Below, piece by piece: positions 8,979-21,962 of a stretch of DNA of 64,000 nucleotides. Position numbers and translations under genes: made by a program. Origin of the DNA: Chenopodium formosanum (lineage: Eukaryota > Streptophyta > Magnoliopsida > Caryophyllales > Amaranthaceae); the NCBI GenBank assembly GCA_024500155.1, contig CM044860.1, forward strand, positions 1,410,501 to 1,474,500, given 5' to 3'. The notes below the pieces were generated by a model. The model did no database searches and was not told the DNA's origin. It worked only from the letters and a program-made list of their open reading frames with translations. Every line of letters begins with the position of its first letter. Position 1 is the first letter of the stretch.

Positions 8979-11454
8979 CACTGAAAGTTTGAAAGTGCTC
9001 AAATATTGGTCTTAATATCCGATCCAATTATAGAAAAATAGAAAATGATCAGATATTTTGCAATGAAAGCAAGATTTCTAAATTTCTCATTAGAAAGTGT
9101 TTGTTGTCATTGTAACGCCTCAATCAGTAACGTACGTAATTTAGTTTTGCAATTGTGCAATTATGTGCACAAACCATAGATTACACAAAATACGGAGTAT
9201 TTCGAAACATTAGTCAAGTTTTTTTTGTTGATAAGGGCTCAATTTTGATTTTCAAGATTATAAATTCAAAGGATATCATAATTAACATATAACTATTAAG
9301 ATAGAATTTCAATTAAGCTTTCTGAAAACATTAGTATAAGGACTTTATTTGACCAATTGACCAATAGTAAAAGTATATACCAAACCTTTTTTGTTTTTAT
9401 TTATTTCTAGTCTCTATTCAACGTATATATTGAATTAAAAAAATAATAAAAAAATAAATTTTAAATTATAAAAAAAGGAATTTTAACAATAAAGAAGAAA
9501 AAGACATCCAAGAAAAAACCAGGTCTCAGCTTTGCACACACCTTTTAGTCTTTTACCACCTTTGGTCGCATGAACGATTAAAGCATTCTGACACCTCGTT
9601 TGCAAATCTTTTGTACAGGTTAAATTTAATATTCTCGTATTATAAACTTTATTATACTCCGTATTTCACAAAAATTAAATACAAAAATTACTCTTAATAA
9701 AATCCTTTAACTTAACCAAAATGACAGCCTGGTGTGGAAAATTTGAAGACGGAGGTATCAAAACTTGACACGTGTCCACCTCCTGAGGCAGTATCTTGGA
9801 GGTCGTGGTCAGCACGAAGTGGTCCTTATCTTTTTTCTGTGTGACAGGCATGTTACTCTGTACATCAGATTTTGTGACTCCGAATAAAATCGTTTTTCTT
9901 TCTTTCTTTCTATTTTATTTTCTCATTACTCCTATTATTTTTAAGAAGAAAGAGAATAAAATCTACAGATATGGATTACTCCTTAATTACCTGCAAGCCT
10001 AATTTTAGAATTATTAATAGGGAACTAGGGAGTACACTAAACATATAATCTATTTGTTTCCTATTATAAGACATTCATTTTTTTTTCCCAATTGTATCAA
10101 ACTTCTTGCAATTTACTTCGTATTAGTGAAAGGCGAGGGTACACCCTTATACGTATATTCAAATGAAAAATGGTACATTATAAAATAAAACGTGTGTGAT
10201 ATATTTTGTATTTACTCCATATAAGAGACCAGACATTGTATATGTAGTGTTTCGATCAGCAACCTACACTAGGAAGTACGGAGTACTACTTTCTACGTAT
10301 TACAAGGTTTACAACATACGAGTAGCATTAAAAAATACTCTGTGCGTATTAATGATCTCAAAAGTAGTTTGAGATGGATTTTGATTATTGTCATGCATAG
10401 AGTACAAACCTAAATCAAAGGATTCTCCCCTAATTAATTTGTTTGGTAAATGGATTTCAAATGTGAGTCGATTACCGCATGCTAGAGCACATTTGTGACT
10501 CATGATGAGAAAAGCATGAAGCAAAATCAACGTGAATAATGGTGAACAGAATCCTCATTAGATGCGTGATTAACTAGTCAAGTTATCAAATTATAATATC
10601 TGTTTAAGAAACGAATAGAATGTACTGTACTGATCAATAATCTTATTGGTCATTCATTGGTAGTTTTTTATTTAAAATTATACTATAATTAACTGATAAA
10701 GGTAAACGTTTAGATGTGTCATTACCTCATTGATTCTAGATGTATAATATAATTACAGGATAACAACAAGAGTAAACAAAATTTTGGGAAGCATTGAGTA
10801 AAGAGTAGGTTGAAGAATCAAGTTTTGATTTTTAAACATAAAGTAAATGTTATAGTTCAATTGGTGTACGTAAATATATTATATAATTATAGACTTTATA
10901 GTAAAATGCGAAGTATAATAATATTTTTTAAAAAAATAGTCATCAATTGTGGCTTGAGGGATGATTATCTTTGAGATTGAAATTTTAATTTTAATTTTAA
11001 TTTTCAATTGTTGAGATAAAGCTTGTTTAATAATCTTTGTGCTCCATACGACCATATATTTGTAATCTGTACCGTAGATCCCTATGTATTCCCTAAAATT
11101 AGTAATATTTCTTGTAATTTTTAATAATAAGAGTTTCTTCATATGCTACTAGTAAATATGTTTTTTTTTTTTTTTTTTCATTAGAAAGGAAAAAACAGAC
11201 ATACAAAGAAAAAAACAGACTACTCCATTAATTATGAGGTGTATATTCAAGCAGATATAGTAGATAGCATATTATACCCCATATGTTTTTCAACAAGGTG
11301 TGTAAAAATAGAAGGAGACACAAGTTTGTAAAGGTACAATTAAATGATTAATGAAGTCTACTATCGTCTATCGACCAATATCAATGGTATACCGTATACG
11401 TAACACACTAGCACACTTCTAAAGTTTTGGTTTTTTTTTTTTATTGTAATTATT

Positions 11455-11494
<40 letters not shown>

Positions 11495-13286
11495 AATAGT
11501 GCGTGATTGATTATTTAATTTTGTCATGGCAAGGGTTATTAGTTCAACAAAAAAATTAAATTTAGGTTCCCACATAAACTAATGCTAATTAAAGATTTAC
11601 TAATTAAACAGCTATGAGTCTATGACCCAACCACATTAAGATTTATATCATGCTAAAAGTATCCTAGGTCATCAGCTAGGGCCAACGATTTCTTTTTTTT
11701 CATTTCCACATCATTTAGTGTAATGTATTTATCATGTCATATTCATATGATTAGCCCAAATTAGCTTTTTAACAAATGTTTTTACAAAGTATAAATATAT
11801 TTAAAATAGATTCCAGTTTTGGAACAAAACATCCAAAATATATTTGACACAACACTATATAAAAAAGTCAAATAAACACATTGTAGGTTTGACCCAATTC
11901 AAAGTATCAAGGTCCAACCATTCAAGGATAGGATAGAGCTTGTTAAATTTCTAGAATTGTATGTACTAAAAAATTGTTGAAAGGATAGAAAAACACTACA
12001 TATCATGCATGATCTTTCTTATGGTCTCAAACCTATTTTAAATCTCAAAGCTAAGTATGAAATTTATAGCGGATTTGTTTTAAAAACTTGTTCATCATTA
12101 TCTTGATTATCGAGGTTGCATGTGTGAGTGTGACTAGAGTCACTAGACTAATAACATTGAATAGGAGTAGTACGTTGTGTCATTAAAAAAATTGTGAAAT
12201 AATGTAAAAAATCATCAGTAAAAAATCAATAAAAAAAGTGGAATCTCTTCTGCCCCTTCTTCAAAGTGGAATTAATTCGCACCAGGTATAGGTGACCCTG
12301 TGTTACATCCACATTTCAAGCCCAAAGGGCCTTTTATGTGAAGAGGAGTGATAGAGTATAAAACATATTTCTGGGCCTCAACCATCAATTTAAGCTTTTG
12401 GTTGAGTTGGTCCACTAACAACAACTATAATTAAGGGGACAACAGGAGTATCATATAAACAATTCAATTCAGTAAATCAGAAAAGGCATTAAGTAATAAT
12501 TTCCTAATAATTTTAAAATTGTATGTAGAAACAGTTCAGTTTTTATTAAGGCAAAAGCTAACAAACGCCCCGGAGACATTGGATGAGCTAGCTAAAAGTA
12601 GAAAGATTAAATTAAAATTAATATTAATTACATCGATCGACGCGTGATTTTGTCATGCTTTCCCAAATTAATACCATTTGAACTAATATTTTAAATGCTT
12701 ATCCAACGCCTCGGGGACGTTCATTAACAAGATTCTTAATAAAAACACAGAAAAATAATCGTTGAAGAATAATACTTGTATGCTATTTATGGCAAGGATG
12801 AAATGAAAGAGGTATGAAAAAATGGTTAGAATACTAAATTGATTGTTAATAACAAAGTTATATACAAAAACATACACATTTAATTTGCTTTCTTTTTAAC
12901 CGTGTTAAAAAATTGAAAGCCACCTAGTAGCATTGATTTCTTTCCTCAGAAAAATCAGTAATTTTCGAAATTAATTCGCTAATTGCCAAATTAAATTAGT
13001 GTTAAATAACATAAAAAATGGTTTAAGGTAAGTAACAATAGTGTAAATAGGCTGGAAGAGAAAAAGTGGGTCCAAGTTGTTAGCTGGCAATCCGTTTCTG
13101 ACAGTCTGTTTTTCTTCTCCTCCAACGGTCACAACCCTTTTCGGACTTCCTCTTTACTATTAAACCCATTTCTCCCTTCTCTTCTTCTTCATTTCTCTCT
13201 TCATCTTCTCTTTCTCTCTCTCTAAATTTAAACTTCTTTTTTCTCTCTCTAAAAAAAACAAGAAAATATCATCATCATCATCATCA
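8979..13286. other. Intergenic region between Tat copy 1 and patellin A
   Basis: AT-rich sequence with no convincing coding region. It contains T-runs at 11161-11178 and about 11459-11490, several TACTCCGTA-type motifs, and a short LTR-like remnant at 12301-12420. The last 130 bases before 13287 are CT-rich, with an ATC repeat just before the ATG, and look like the patellin 5' untranslated region. Confidence 0.7.
12301..12420. repeat. Possible short solo-LTR-like remnant
   Basis: The 120-base segment starts TGTTA and ends TAACA, so it has the TG...CA form with inverted ends. Its contents (GGGCCTTTTATGTG, GTATAAAAC, then GGGCCTCAACCATC and AAGCTTTTGGTTGAG) resemble promoter-proximal segments of plant Copia LTRs. 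No target-site duplication is visible (GACCC left, ACAAC right), so the borders are uncertain. Confidence 0.35.
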
Positions 13287-15663
13287 ATGGCGGCTGAAAC
13301 CAAGAAGCCGGAGGAAGTGGTGGTGCCGGAAGCCGAGAAGCCGGTTGAGAAGGAAACCCCACCTCCCCCACCACCTGCTGCGGTTGCTGTTGCCGAAGCC
13401 GAAGCCGAGAAGCCGGTTGTCGAATCGGCTGAACCCGAGAAGCCGGTTGAGGAATCAACAACCGAGGGCGAGCCTGAGAAGATCGCTAAACAGGACTCTT
13501 TTAAGGAAGAGACTAATGTTGCCAGCGAGCTTCCTGAGGCTCAGAGGAAGGCTCTCGAGGATTTGAAGAAACTTATTCAGGAATCCCTCGAGAAGCACGA
13601 GTTCTCTGCCCCTCCTCCCCCGCCACCCGCTAAGGTTGAGGAGAAGAAGGAGGAAGAGAAGAAGGAGGAGGAGCAAACTCCTGCCGCCGCTTCTACTTCT
13701 GCTGAAGAGAAGCCCGCGGAGGAGGTTGCTCCTGCTCCCGCTGTTGAAGAGGCCTCTAAAACCGAAGAGGCCCCAGCAACAGCAACAGCCCCTACAACAG
13801 AGGAGCCTGCTAAAAAGGAGGAAACCCCCAAAACAGAGGAACCTAAAAAAACAGAGGAACCCACAAAAACAGAGGAAGTACCTGTCTCTGTTCCCGCACC
13901 CGAGACGGCGACGAAAGAGGAGGAAGAGAAAACAGTTGAAGACATCAAGGAAACAATTGTGGTTGAAGTAGCAACAACAGCAGCACCCGAACCAACCGCG
14001 GTCCCCGTGGAGGAGGAAGCCGAACCACCAAAGGAGCCAGAAGAGGTCTCAATTTGGGGAATTCCTCTGTTAGCCGATGAAAGAACTGATGTAATTCTCC
14101 TGAAATTTCTCCGAGCAAGGGATTTCAGAGTGAAAGACGCTTTCACCATGATCAGAAACACTGTTCGTTGGAGGAAGGAATTCGAGGTTGACACTCTCTT
14201 AGATGAAGACCTTGGAAATGATTATGAAAAGGTTGTGTTTACTCATGGAGTTGATAAACATAATCGCCCTGTTTGTTACAATGTGTTTGGTGAGTTTCAG
14301 AACAAGGAACTTTACCAGAATACTTTCTCTGATGCTGAGAAGAGGAAGAAGTTCTTGAGATGGTTGATTCAATTCCTTGAAAAAACTATCAGAACTCTTG
14401 ATTTTAGTCCTCAAGGGATTAATTCTTTTGTTCTTGTTAATGATTTGAAGAATTCTCCTGGGTATGGTAAGAGGGATCTTTACAAGGTTATTGACAAATT
14501 TCTTGAGATTCTTCAGGATAACTACCCAGAATTTGCTGCTAAACAGGTATAATTTCTACTCATTTCTTCATTTATTTTGGTTTCTATTGATTATTATGTG
14601 ATAATTTTGATCTGGGTTTGGGTAAAGATGAAAACTTTATCATAAATTTCATGTCTTTTTATTGAATTTTGACATGGGTATTACTCAAAATGGAAGTGTT
14701 TTTGAAATTATTAGGCAGAAACTCAGAATTTATTGATTGTGTTAATCTAATTTTATTTATTTATTATTTTGATTTTATATAGTTGTGCATCAATGTTTCA
14801 TGGTGGTATTTGGCATACAACTGGATTTACTTGACTGTGTTTACACCAAGAAGCAAGAGCAAGTTTGTGTTTGCTAGTCCATCAAAGACTCCTGAAACCC
14901 TTTTCAAGTCAGTAAACTTGTCTGCTTTGTTATTGTTTTTTCTCTCTCCTCAAATTATTAAACTATTTATTGATGAATATGTTGTTTGTATGTTCTGCAA
15001 AAAAACAGGTACATAGCTCCTGAACAGGTGCCTGTTCAATTTGGTGGGCACAGTAAGTTTGGTGAACATGAATTTTCACCTGCTGATTCTGTTACTGAGG
15101 TTACTATCAAGCCTGGCACTAAACACCCAATTGAGTTTGCATTTACTGAGGTATATTTGCACCCCTGACCCCCTCCCTTACTTTTTGTCCGTTTCATAAC
15201 CTTCTTAACATTTACTGTTACCATACCGTGACATATATATAATATATATGAGCCATTTTGTTACATTTGTTTCAAATTGAATTCCTTTTTGTATGTTTCA
15301 TAAGGTTCTTAACATTTAACATTTACTGTTAGCATACCGTAACATATATAAGAGCGATTTGGTTAGACTCGTTTCAAATTAAATTGACGTGTGTAATGTG
15401 TGACGATGTAGGAAACCGAGTTGGTATGGGAGCTAAGAGTAATTGGATGGGATGTAACCTATGGCGCGGAATTCTTGCCAGCAAAGGAAGGAGGATACAC
15501 ACTAAATATTACAAAGCCAAAGAAAGTAACAGCAGCAGATGAGCCAGTAATTTGTGACACATTCAAGGTGACTGAGCCAGGAAAGGTGGTCATAACCATT
15601 GACAACCAAAGTTCAAAGAAGAAGAAGCTCCTTTACAGGTCTAAAGTCAAGGGTTCTCAGTGA
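13287..15663 (+). CDS. PATL: Patellin A: Sec14-like CRAL-TRIO and GOLD domain protein (592 aa, 4 exons)
   Basis: Exons are 13287-14546, 14783-14907, 15009-15150 and 15412-15663, all GT-AG. Residues 1-250 are acidic and Pro/Glu/Lys-rich, typical of patellins. A CRAL-TRIO N-terminal segment starts at about residue 254 (VSIWGIPLL). The lipid-binding CRAL-TRIO fold covers about 311-480 and ends in the PEQVPVQFGG motif. A GOLD domain occupies about 489-588, with a basic KKKK patch near the C-terminus. Patellins bind phosphoinositides and act peripherally at the plasma membrane and cell plate in membrane trafficking. The start is the first ATG after a CT-rich leader and an ATC repeat. It is the first of three patellin genes here and the most conventional, resembling PATL1/2-type proteins; the exact orthologue is not assigned. 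Confidence 0.93.
15189..15390 (+). repeat. Diverged duplication within patellin A intron 3
   Basis: Two copies of about 90-100 bases each contain GTTTCATAA, CTTCTTAACATTTACTGTTA or its equivalent, CATACCGTAACATATATA and GTTTCAAATT-AATT blocks. They lie between exons 3 and 4. No function is apparent. Confidence 0.6.
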
Positions 15664-18600
15664 TTTAATCAGAAATATTACCATTATTCATTCAAAAAAT
15701 CATAGTGACTTTTAATAAGTTCTTTATTTTAAATTTTTGGGGGTTAAATTTACTTTTTTTATATAAGGAGTTTTGGGATTTATTATTTATTTATTTGTTT
15801 CTTTTTCTTGGATTTTTATTTTAAAATTTCATGGTGTGTGTCCTTGGTCCTTGTGTTTCTCATGTTTGGAGGACATATACAGAGGAAGAAAGGGGTGCAA
15901 AAACTGTGTATTGATACTCTTTTTTGTCTGTATATTCTATTTCTATGTAAATTTTAAATTATGGTTGATGAGTTGTGCTAAAATTCCAAATTTTATGGGG
16001 TTTTTTTTTTAATTATAATTATTGTTATGTATTTTTTGCAAATTGTTTGTTTTTGTTTCATATTTTAGGACTTTTTGTAATCTTTTGCTTCTTTAACTGA
16101 TCAGACTTGGCATGTGGCCAACTTATATGTGGGGGCTGCATGTCTGAATGATTGGATCATGTGTTTGGTGAATATTTATTACTATACCCCACTATTTTAG
16201 GGCTATTTTGGCAATTATTCTTTTGGGATTTTTACACCAAAACATTTATTTTGGCAATTATTCTTTTGGGATTTTTACACCAAAACATTTATTTTGGCAA
16301 TTATTTTTATAATTCCAATCTACTTTGAATCCTTGAAACTTTTGGTAAGAGTACAGGACATATTAACTAACTAGCTTTAGGGGTTCAAAATGTTGGGGGA
16401 GGGAAACGTTAGTTTTGATCTTTATTTCATTATTAAAAGGAAAAGCAAAGCTTATCTTTGATAATACTTTAAAATTTTAAAGGTAGTGTAGAACAAAGTA
16501 CTACTATAAGGAAAAATTTGCATGAACAAGTTAATGAAATGTTATGACAATATAGTCAATATAGATAGAAGTTACAAGAGAATTAGAACCACATGATAAT
16601 TTAACTAATTAATAAAAAGATACATGAATGACATCTCAATTAGATATAAGACACAAAAATTTGGACCATAAGGAGAAAAGATATTTTGCTAATCTTGCAA
16701 AAATGAGGGCATAATATCTTCAATTCAAGTGTCACCTTTTCATTAATTAATCTAGAAATGAATCAAATACCTATAAATTTACAAAGGAAATGATAACAAG
16801 GTGTAAATGTCAAAATGAAAGTGAAAAGAATAAACTTTAGCAACTTCAACATGAACATTATGATTATAGGTGTTGTGTAGATAACATTATGAGGGACCAA
16901 ATGGGTCCTAATGCTATAATAGAGACTTGAAAACCTACTAAACTAAAGTCCAAATTTCCCACTCAAAAAAATAAAAAAAAATAAAAAAAAAAGGGATAAT
17001 TATCATTTAGCAGCAGTATATATGTTCTCTGGAATTTTCTTCTGAATTAATTATAAGTAGGTTTGATTTAGAAGCTTTAGAATTGATGGTTTTGATCAAC
17101 TACTTTTTGAAAGATGAGACTAATTGGTACTAATAATTTGTTGATATATTATAAGTTATCATGTAGGGACAAATTATTTCATGTAATTTTCTCTGATGTT
17201 TCAATCTGATGGGGATGGCAGCTCGTGCAAACTTATCTTCTTAATCTTATGTACTTGTATAGTTGTACATTGATAAAATTTAATATTTTTCTAACTTACA
17301 ATTGGGTAAGATTATTTATCTAGTGACACTAATCGGAAAATTTTTCAATACTCAAGTTATAGATTAAAAAGGGATATGTACCTGTTATTGTTGATGTATC
17401 AATCATACTTTGCATAATTGATTCAATCAAGGTCATTATAATCATAGCTTTTTACCACTATGTAAAAACAAGTTATTTATTTTTGAAGTGGTAGAAAATT
17501 ATAAAAGCATGTGGATTGACACGAGCACAACCTAAGTTAGATGGATTTTAAGACATCTTGGCGGTTGTGCTTGGCCGAGGCACAACATGTAGGCATCAGA
17601 TGTAGTCTAAGATCAATTCGCTTGGTTTATCAAAACATCTATAAAAGCAAATATTTCAGAAAATGAAATTTTGTTTGTACACAAACCATAATCGGATTTA
17701 GAGCACTAATTTGAGTAGGTTGCTTTTAATTATCTTGATTCACACTACAATGTGGATTTGTCAAAGGTAATACATAGTCAGTCCATCTGTCAAGCATACT
17801 TGAAAACAAAAGATAAATCAAAGTATCAAACACTTTTATTTTCCATATCAAAATCATACACTTGTGCTTTATATTTGGGTCCTATCTCCAATTTATGCTT
17901 ACCTTTTGAATATACCAAGTATTAAATTAATTTAGGTTGTTTAGCCTAATTTGAGTGATTAATTGCTTTTATGACATGAAATACGCTACTGATGTATGCT
18001 TCATCCTAGAAGACTATTAGGGAATCCGAATAATAGAGTGTCTCATCATGTCCTAAACCATATTGATTGGCTAATCCCTAAATTAATTAATTCGTGTTTT
18101 GTCGTTACTCCTAATCAATGATACTCCCCAAACTTTGATGATTTTTAATATACAGAGGGGCCTCCCACATTTTACCGCATAATTCACTCTTTGGGCTAAT
18201 TCGGATTGAGGGATCAGTTTTGAGTGTTTTACCGCATGCATATTTTCATCGTCTTTTTTATTAGCATCATTTGAAGTTTTTTAATATCTACTCTATAATA
18301 TGTAAACTTTGATAGTGAATAATCTTAACTACTCAAGTATTTCACATGCTTAGAGCAAAAATATATATTATTGTAAAATACAAATTTAGTAAAATTTTGA
18401 CCATGAATAAAGTACTCCGTATTTCAATAGTTGGAATGATTTGACAATAAATTGAAACCTATTTAATGATCAAGTAGTTTACAACTTCCTCTAAAACAAT
18501 AAAGAAAGAAAAATACAGGGAAAAATTGTACAACAACACGAATTAATTGAATTAAACTTGCTTTTGACAGCTTAAATTCAGACCAAAAACATGAGTAAGG

Positions 18601-20049
18601 CTGATGGAGTTATGATTATAAAGCCACACTTGTTATAATTTTCTGTTACAACAACAGACATCCAATTAACTTTTTCACAATTATTTTACACATGCTCACT
18701 TTATTTTGCATAAAATTTGTTAATGTACTTTCAATTGCATGCATTTGTATGCTAATCATAACCCCGTGCTAATTAACCACCTTCAAATTAATTTTTGGAT
18801 TAGTATCTCATAATTATAATTTGGGTGCCTTCAAGAATGTCTTTTAAAAGTAAGAACATATCTCTAATTTTAACTCAATGATTTCCAAGTATTATGAGTA
18901 ATAAGTACAACTGAGTGATAAAATATTATTTTGATTTTTACACTTCGAAATTCATTTAGATATTTACACTCGTATATAATTTATAAATAATAACTCCAAA
19001 AAATACACTCGAAAAAAAAGTTTTAAATGACTACAAATATATCATTAATAGTTCTCTTTAAGGGTTATGTATAAGCATTTTCCTAAAAATAAATACATAA
19101 CTCAACATACCCTCGTAATAACATAATATGGAGTACATAGTACATGGCAAATTAATATACATGCAAAGGACAACGTCCAACACAATGAGACACACTAGTG
19201 ACACTACAATAGCAAACTTATAGCAAAAACATAAATTCTTTCAATCTTACTCCAATTTTAATGATTTTTTGTCTACGAGTTGAAGATTCTTCCAAATTTG
19301 TCTTAAACTCTAAGTTCATGTCAAAAAATAAAAGGTTCTCCCAAATATTATGTTTACACTCCGAATATAGCTAAAGATCCATATGTTGGGAATTAGTATA
19401 GATTAGGGACCATTTTTGGGGTCATTTGGACGACTCTATTCCACAAATTAAGCAGGATATTTTATAGTCGAAGGTACAATTTGAGTTTCATTTTCAAGTT
19501 GTGTGACACATGCATAACTGCATTAACATAACAAGTTGATGAAGAATCCAAAGATTTATGTCTTGGAAGTAACCACAGATTTATGTTTTATTCTTGTACA
19601 TGATTTTTAGTCAGTCCATCCAACTGCCCATGTTCATGTAATAGCGGCGCCCAACTACTTTTTAAACAAAGACGCAATGCAATTTGCTTAATAATTACCA
19701 ACCCTGCTTATTAGCTCTTTACCACCTACAAATTTAAGTTTCGGATTTATGGTAAGACTAGTTTTTACTTTTGAGAATAGATTAGTGAAACATTTTATAT
19801 TAAACCAAACGTACTGTAAGCTCTATAAGGGGTTTTAAAACTACTAGACTAATTTTAAGACGTGGAATATACCCGTAACAAAGGTTCTTCAACCTACCAT
19901 TTCACAATTCACATATTTATTGGGCCAAACTGACTAGATCTAATCACCATGTTTAAACTATCTTCATAAGCCTTATAACAAAGAAATAAACTGTAGCTCA
20001 GACTAATTCAGCCTCCACTTTCCTTGGGAGAAGACCTTGTAAAGCTTTT

Positions 20050-20083
<34 letters not shown>

Positions 20084-20303
20084 CATTATGGAAGGCCTGC
20101 TATAGCTAGTTATACTTTTACCAAGTCTTTACTGTGTGCACAAATCAACAAGCTTTGGAGTTGTGGATCCCACCAGCTAGCATTGGTAGTAAGTTTGACA
20201 AAAAAAAAAAAAAAAAAAAAATTGAAACATCTACAATTTTCCGTAAAATGTGGAGTAGAATTCATGCACAATTGCACATAGCATGAATTAAGCTAAAGAA
20301 TCT
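15664..20303. other. Intergenic region between patellins A and B
   Basis: About 4.6 kb of AT-rich sequence, apart from a 43-bp tandem repeat (16205-16307) and A-runs near 20050-20080 and 20200-20220. No open frame with recognisable protein features was found. The first few hundred bases are the probable 3' untranslated region of patellin A. Confidence 0.7.
16205..16307. repeat. 43-bp tandem repeat, about 2.4 copies
   Basis: ATTTTGGCAATTATTC begins at 16205, 16248 and (partly) 16291, giving an exact 43-base period with near-perfect units. It lies about 540 bases after the patellin A stop codon. Confidence 0.9.
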
Positions 20304-21962
20304 ATGGAGGGTGTTTGTGATAAATCGGGCGAAACATCCTCCTCCAGGGAAGAGTTTAGGGTGGCTAGTAAACTTACAGAATACCAAAAGAAAGCTTTAC
20401 ATGATCTAAAAAGCCTCATTAAAAATGACCCCGGAGATGATCTGTTTTGCTCCTTTGAAGGGAGTCATGCTACAATTTGGGGAGTTCCTCTTCTTGGTGA
20501 TAATACAAGTGATACTGTCATCCTAAAGTTCTTGAAAGAAAGGAATTTTGAGGTTTTTGATGCATATGCAATGATCATGAACACTCTTCACTGGCGCAAT
20601 GAAGTGGGCATTGAATTACTCTTACAAGACGACGTTGGAATTCATGATAACAAGAGTGTAATGTTCACTCATGGTTATGACAAAGAAGGGTACCCTGTAT
20701 GGTACTTGGTTTTGGAGGATGTCTTGGTCAATAATCGTAGCCAAATTACATCGTACGATGACCAAGAAGGGAGGAAATTTTTTCGCTGGCTGATCCAGTT
20801 TACAGAGAAGAATATCAGGAAGATTGTTTGTAGCACAAGAGGTCAAAATTCTATCTTGTTAGTCATTGATCTTAAAAGCTTAACAAGGTATGGCAACAGA
20901 AACCTATACAAGGTCATTTACAAGTATCTCCAAATGCTGAGCGATTATTATCCAGAATTTGTGGCAAAACAGGTATCTAACAAACCCAATTTGCTAATAT
21001 TTCAGATCTTGAACTTGAATGTGCTGCATCATTGACAATTGACAAATTCTTCCTGGTTCTGCGCTTGAATTTTTTTGTTGTCCAACAGTTGTGGATCAAT
21101 GTTGCTTGGTGGTATCGGAATTATTGCCGGGTTTGTTCAATGGTGTTTGATGCATGGAGCACAAACCAAGTAGTATTCTCCGGTCAAACAAAAACCACCG
21201 AGACCCTTTTCATGTCAGTATAGCCTCTTGTTCCCTAGTTTCCTTTTTGTTCAGTTTCTATCCTTGCTCTACCTTATGATCTCAGACTTCTCAGTATTTG
21301 ACGCTCATAACAGATACATATCTCCTGCACAAGTGCCAGTGAAATATGGTGGCCTAAGCAGAGATAACGAGCAAGATTTTCACCAATCTAGCACTGATGA
21401 TGTTAGTCCTGATGTTACCATCAATCCTTCTGGCACACAGAGACTAGAGTTCCATTTCACAAAGGTAAATGCCTGTTATATCTAAAAGTGACAAAGGAGT
21501 CGTTTGGATTTGTTCATATCTGAACCTATTATATACTGTAATTGCTAGGTTTAATTTCTTACAACATCTATAAGAAACTGTTTCCTACAGGAATCCCATA
21601 TTCTGATTGTTTACATGAATTGCTGCTGCAACCTGCAGCCCTGTAATGTACTCTGGGATCTTAGGATGATAAGCTGGGACGCTGTATACGAAGCGAAGTT
21701 TGAACCTGACTCTAAGGAAAGTTACACAACAGCTATATCAAGGCCAAGGAAGCTTACAGCTAATCATGAACCTGTAATTTCTGAGGGTTTCAGTGTGGAT
21801 GAGCCTGGGAAACTGGTACTTGCCATTTGTAATATAAGCTCAAAGAAGAAGAAGCTGCTTACTAGAGTTCGAGTTGTGTCATCTGAAATGAATACAGAGC
21901 CAGAAGCTTCTCTACGTGGTTGGTTAGTTCAGTCAGATGATGAAAGCAGTATGATTTGTTGA
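20304..21962 (+). CDS. Patellin B: divergent, N-terminally short patellin-like protein (422 or 438 aa)
   Basis: Exons are 20304-20972, 21089-21213, 21314-21464 and 21639-21962; exon 4 may instead begin at 21591. An in-frame TAA at 20289-20291 precedes the ATG, so the long acidic N-terminus of other patellins is absent unless another exon lies upstream. The CRAL-TRIO N-segment starts at about residue 55 (IWGVPLLG), followed by the lipid-binding fold to PAQVPVKYGG and a GOLD domain ending in an SSKKKKLL patch plus a short extra tail. Exon 2 is 125 nt, as in genes A and C. The two acceptors 48 nt apart keep frame; 21639 gives the same spacing to the conserved Trp as the paralogues. All splice sites and the frame are intact, so it looks like a diverged gene rather than a pseudogene. 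Confidence 0.8.

Noticed and set aside
18018..18220. Possible inverted pair GGGAATCCGAAT and ATTCGGATTGAGGG
   Set aside because: The arms pair imperfectly and no target duplication or element structure supports a transposon.
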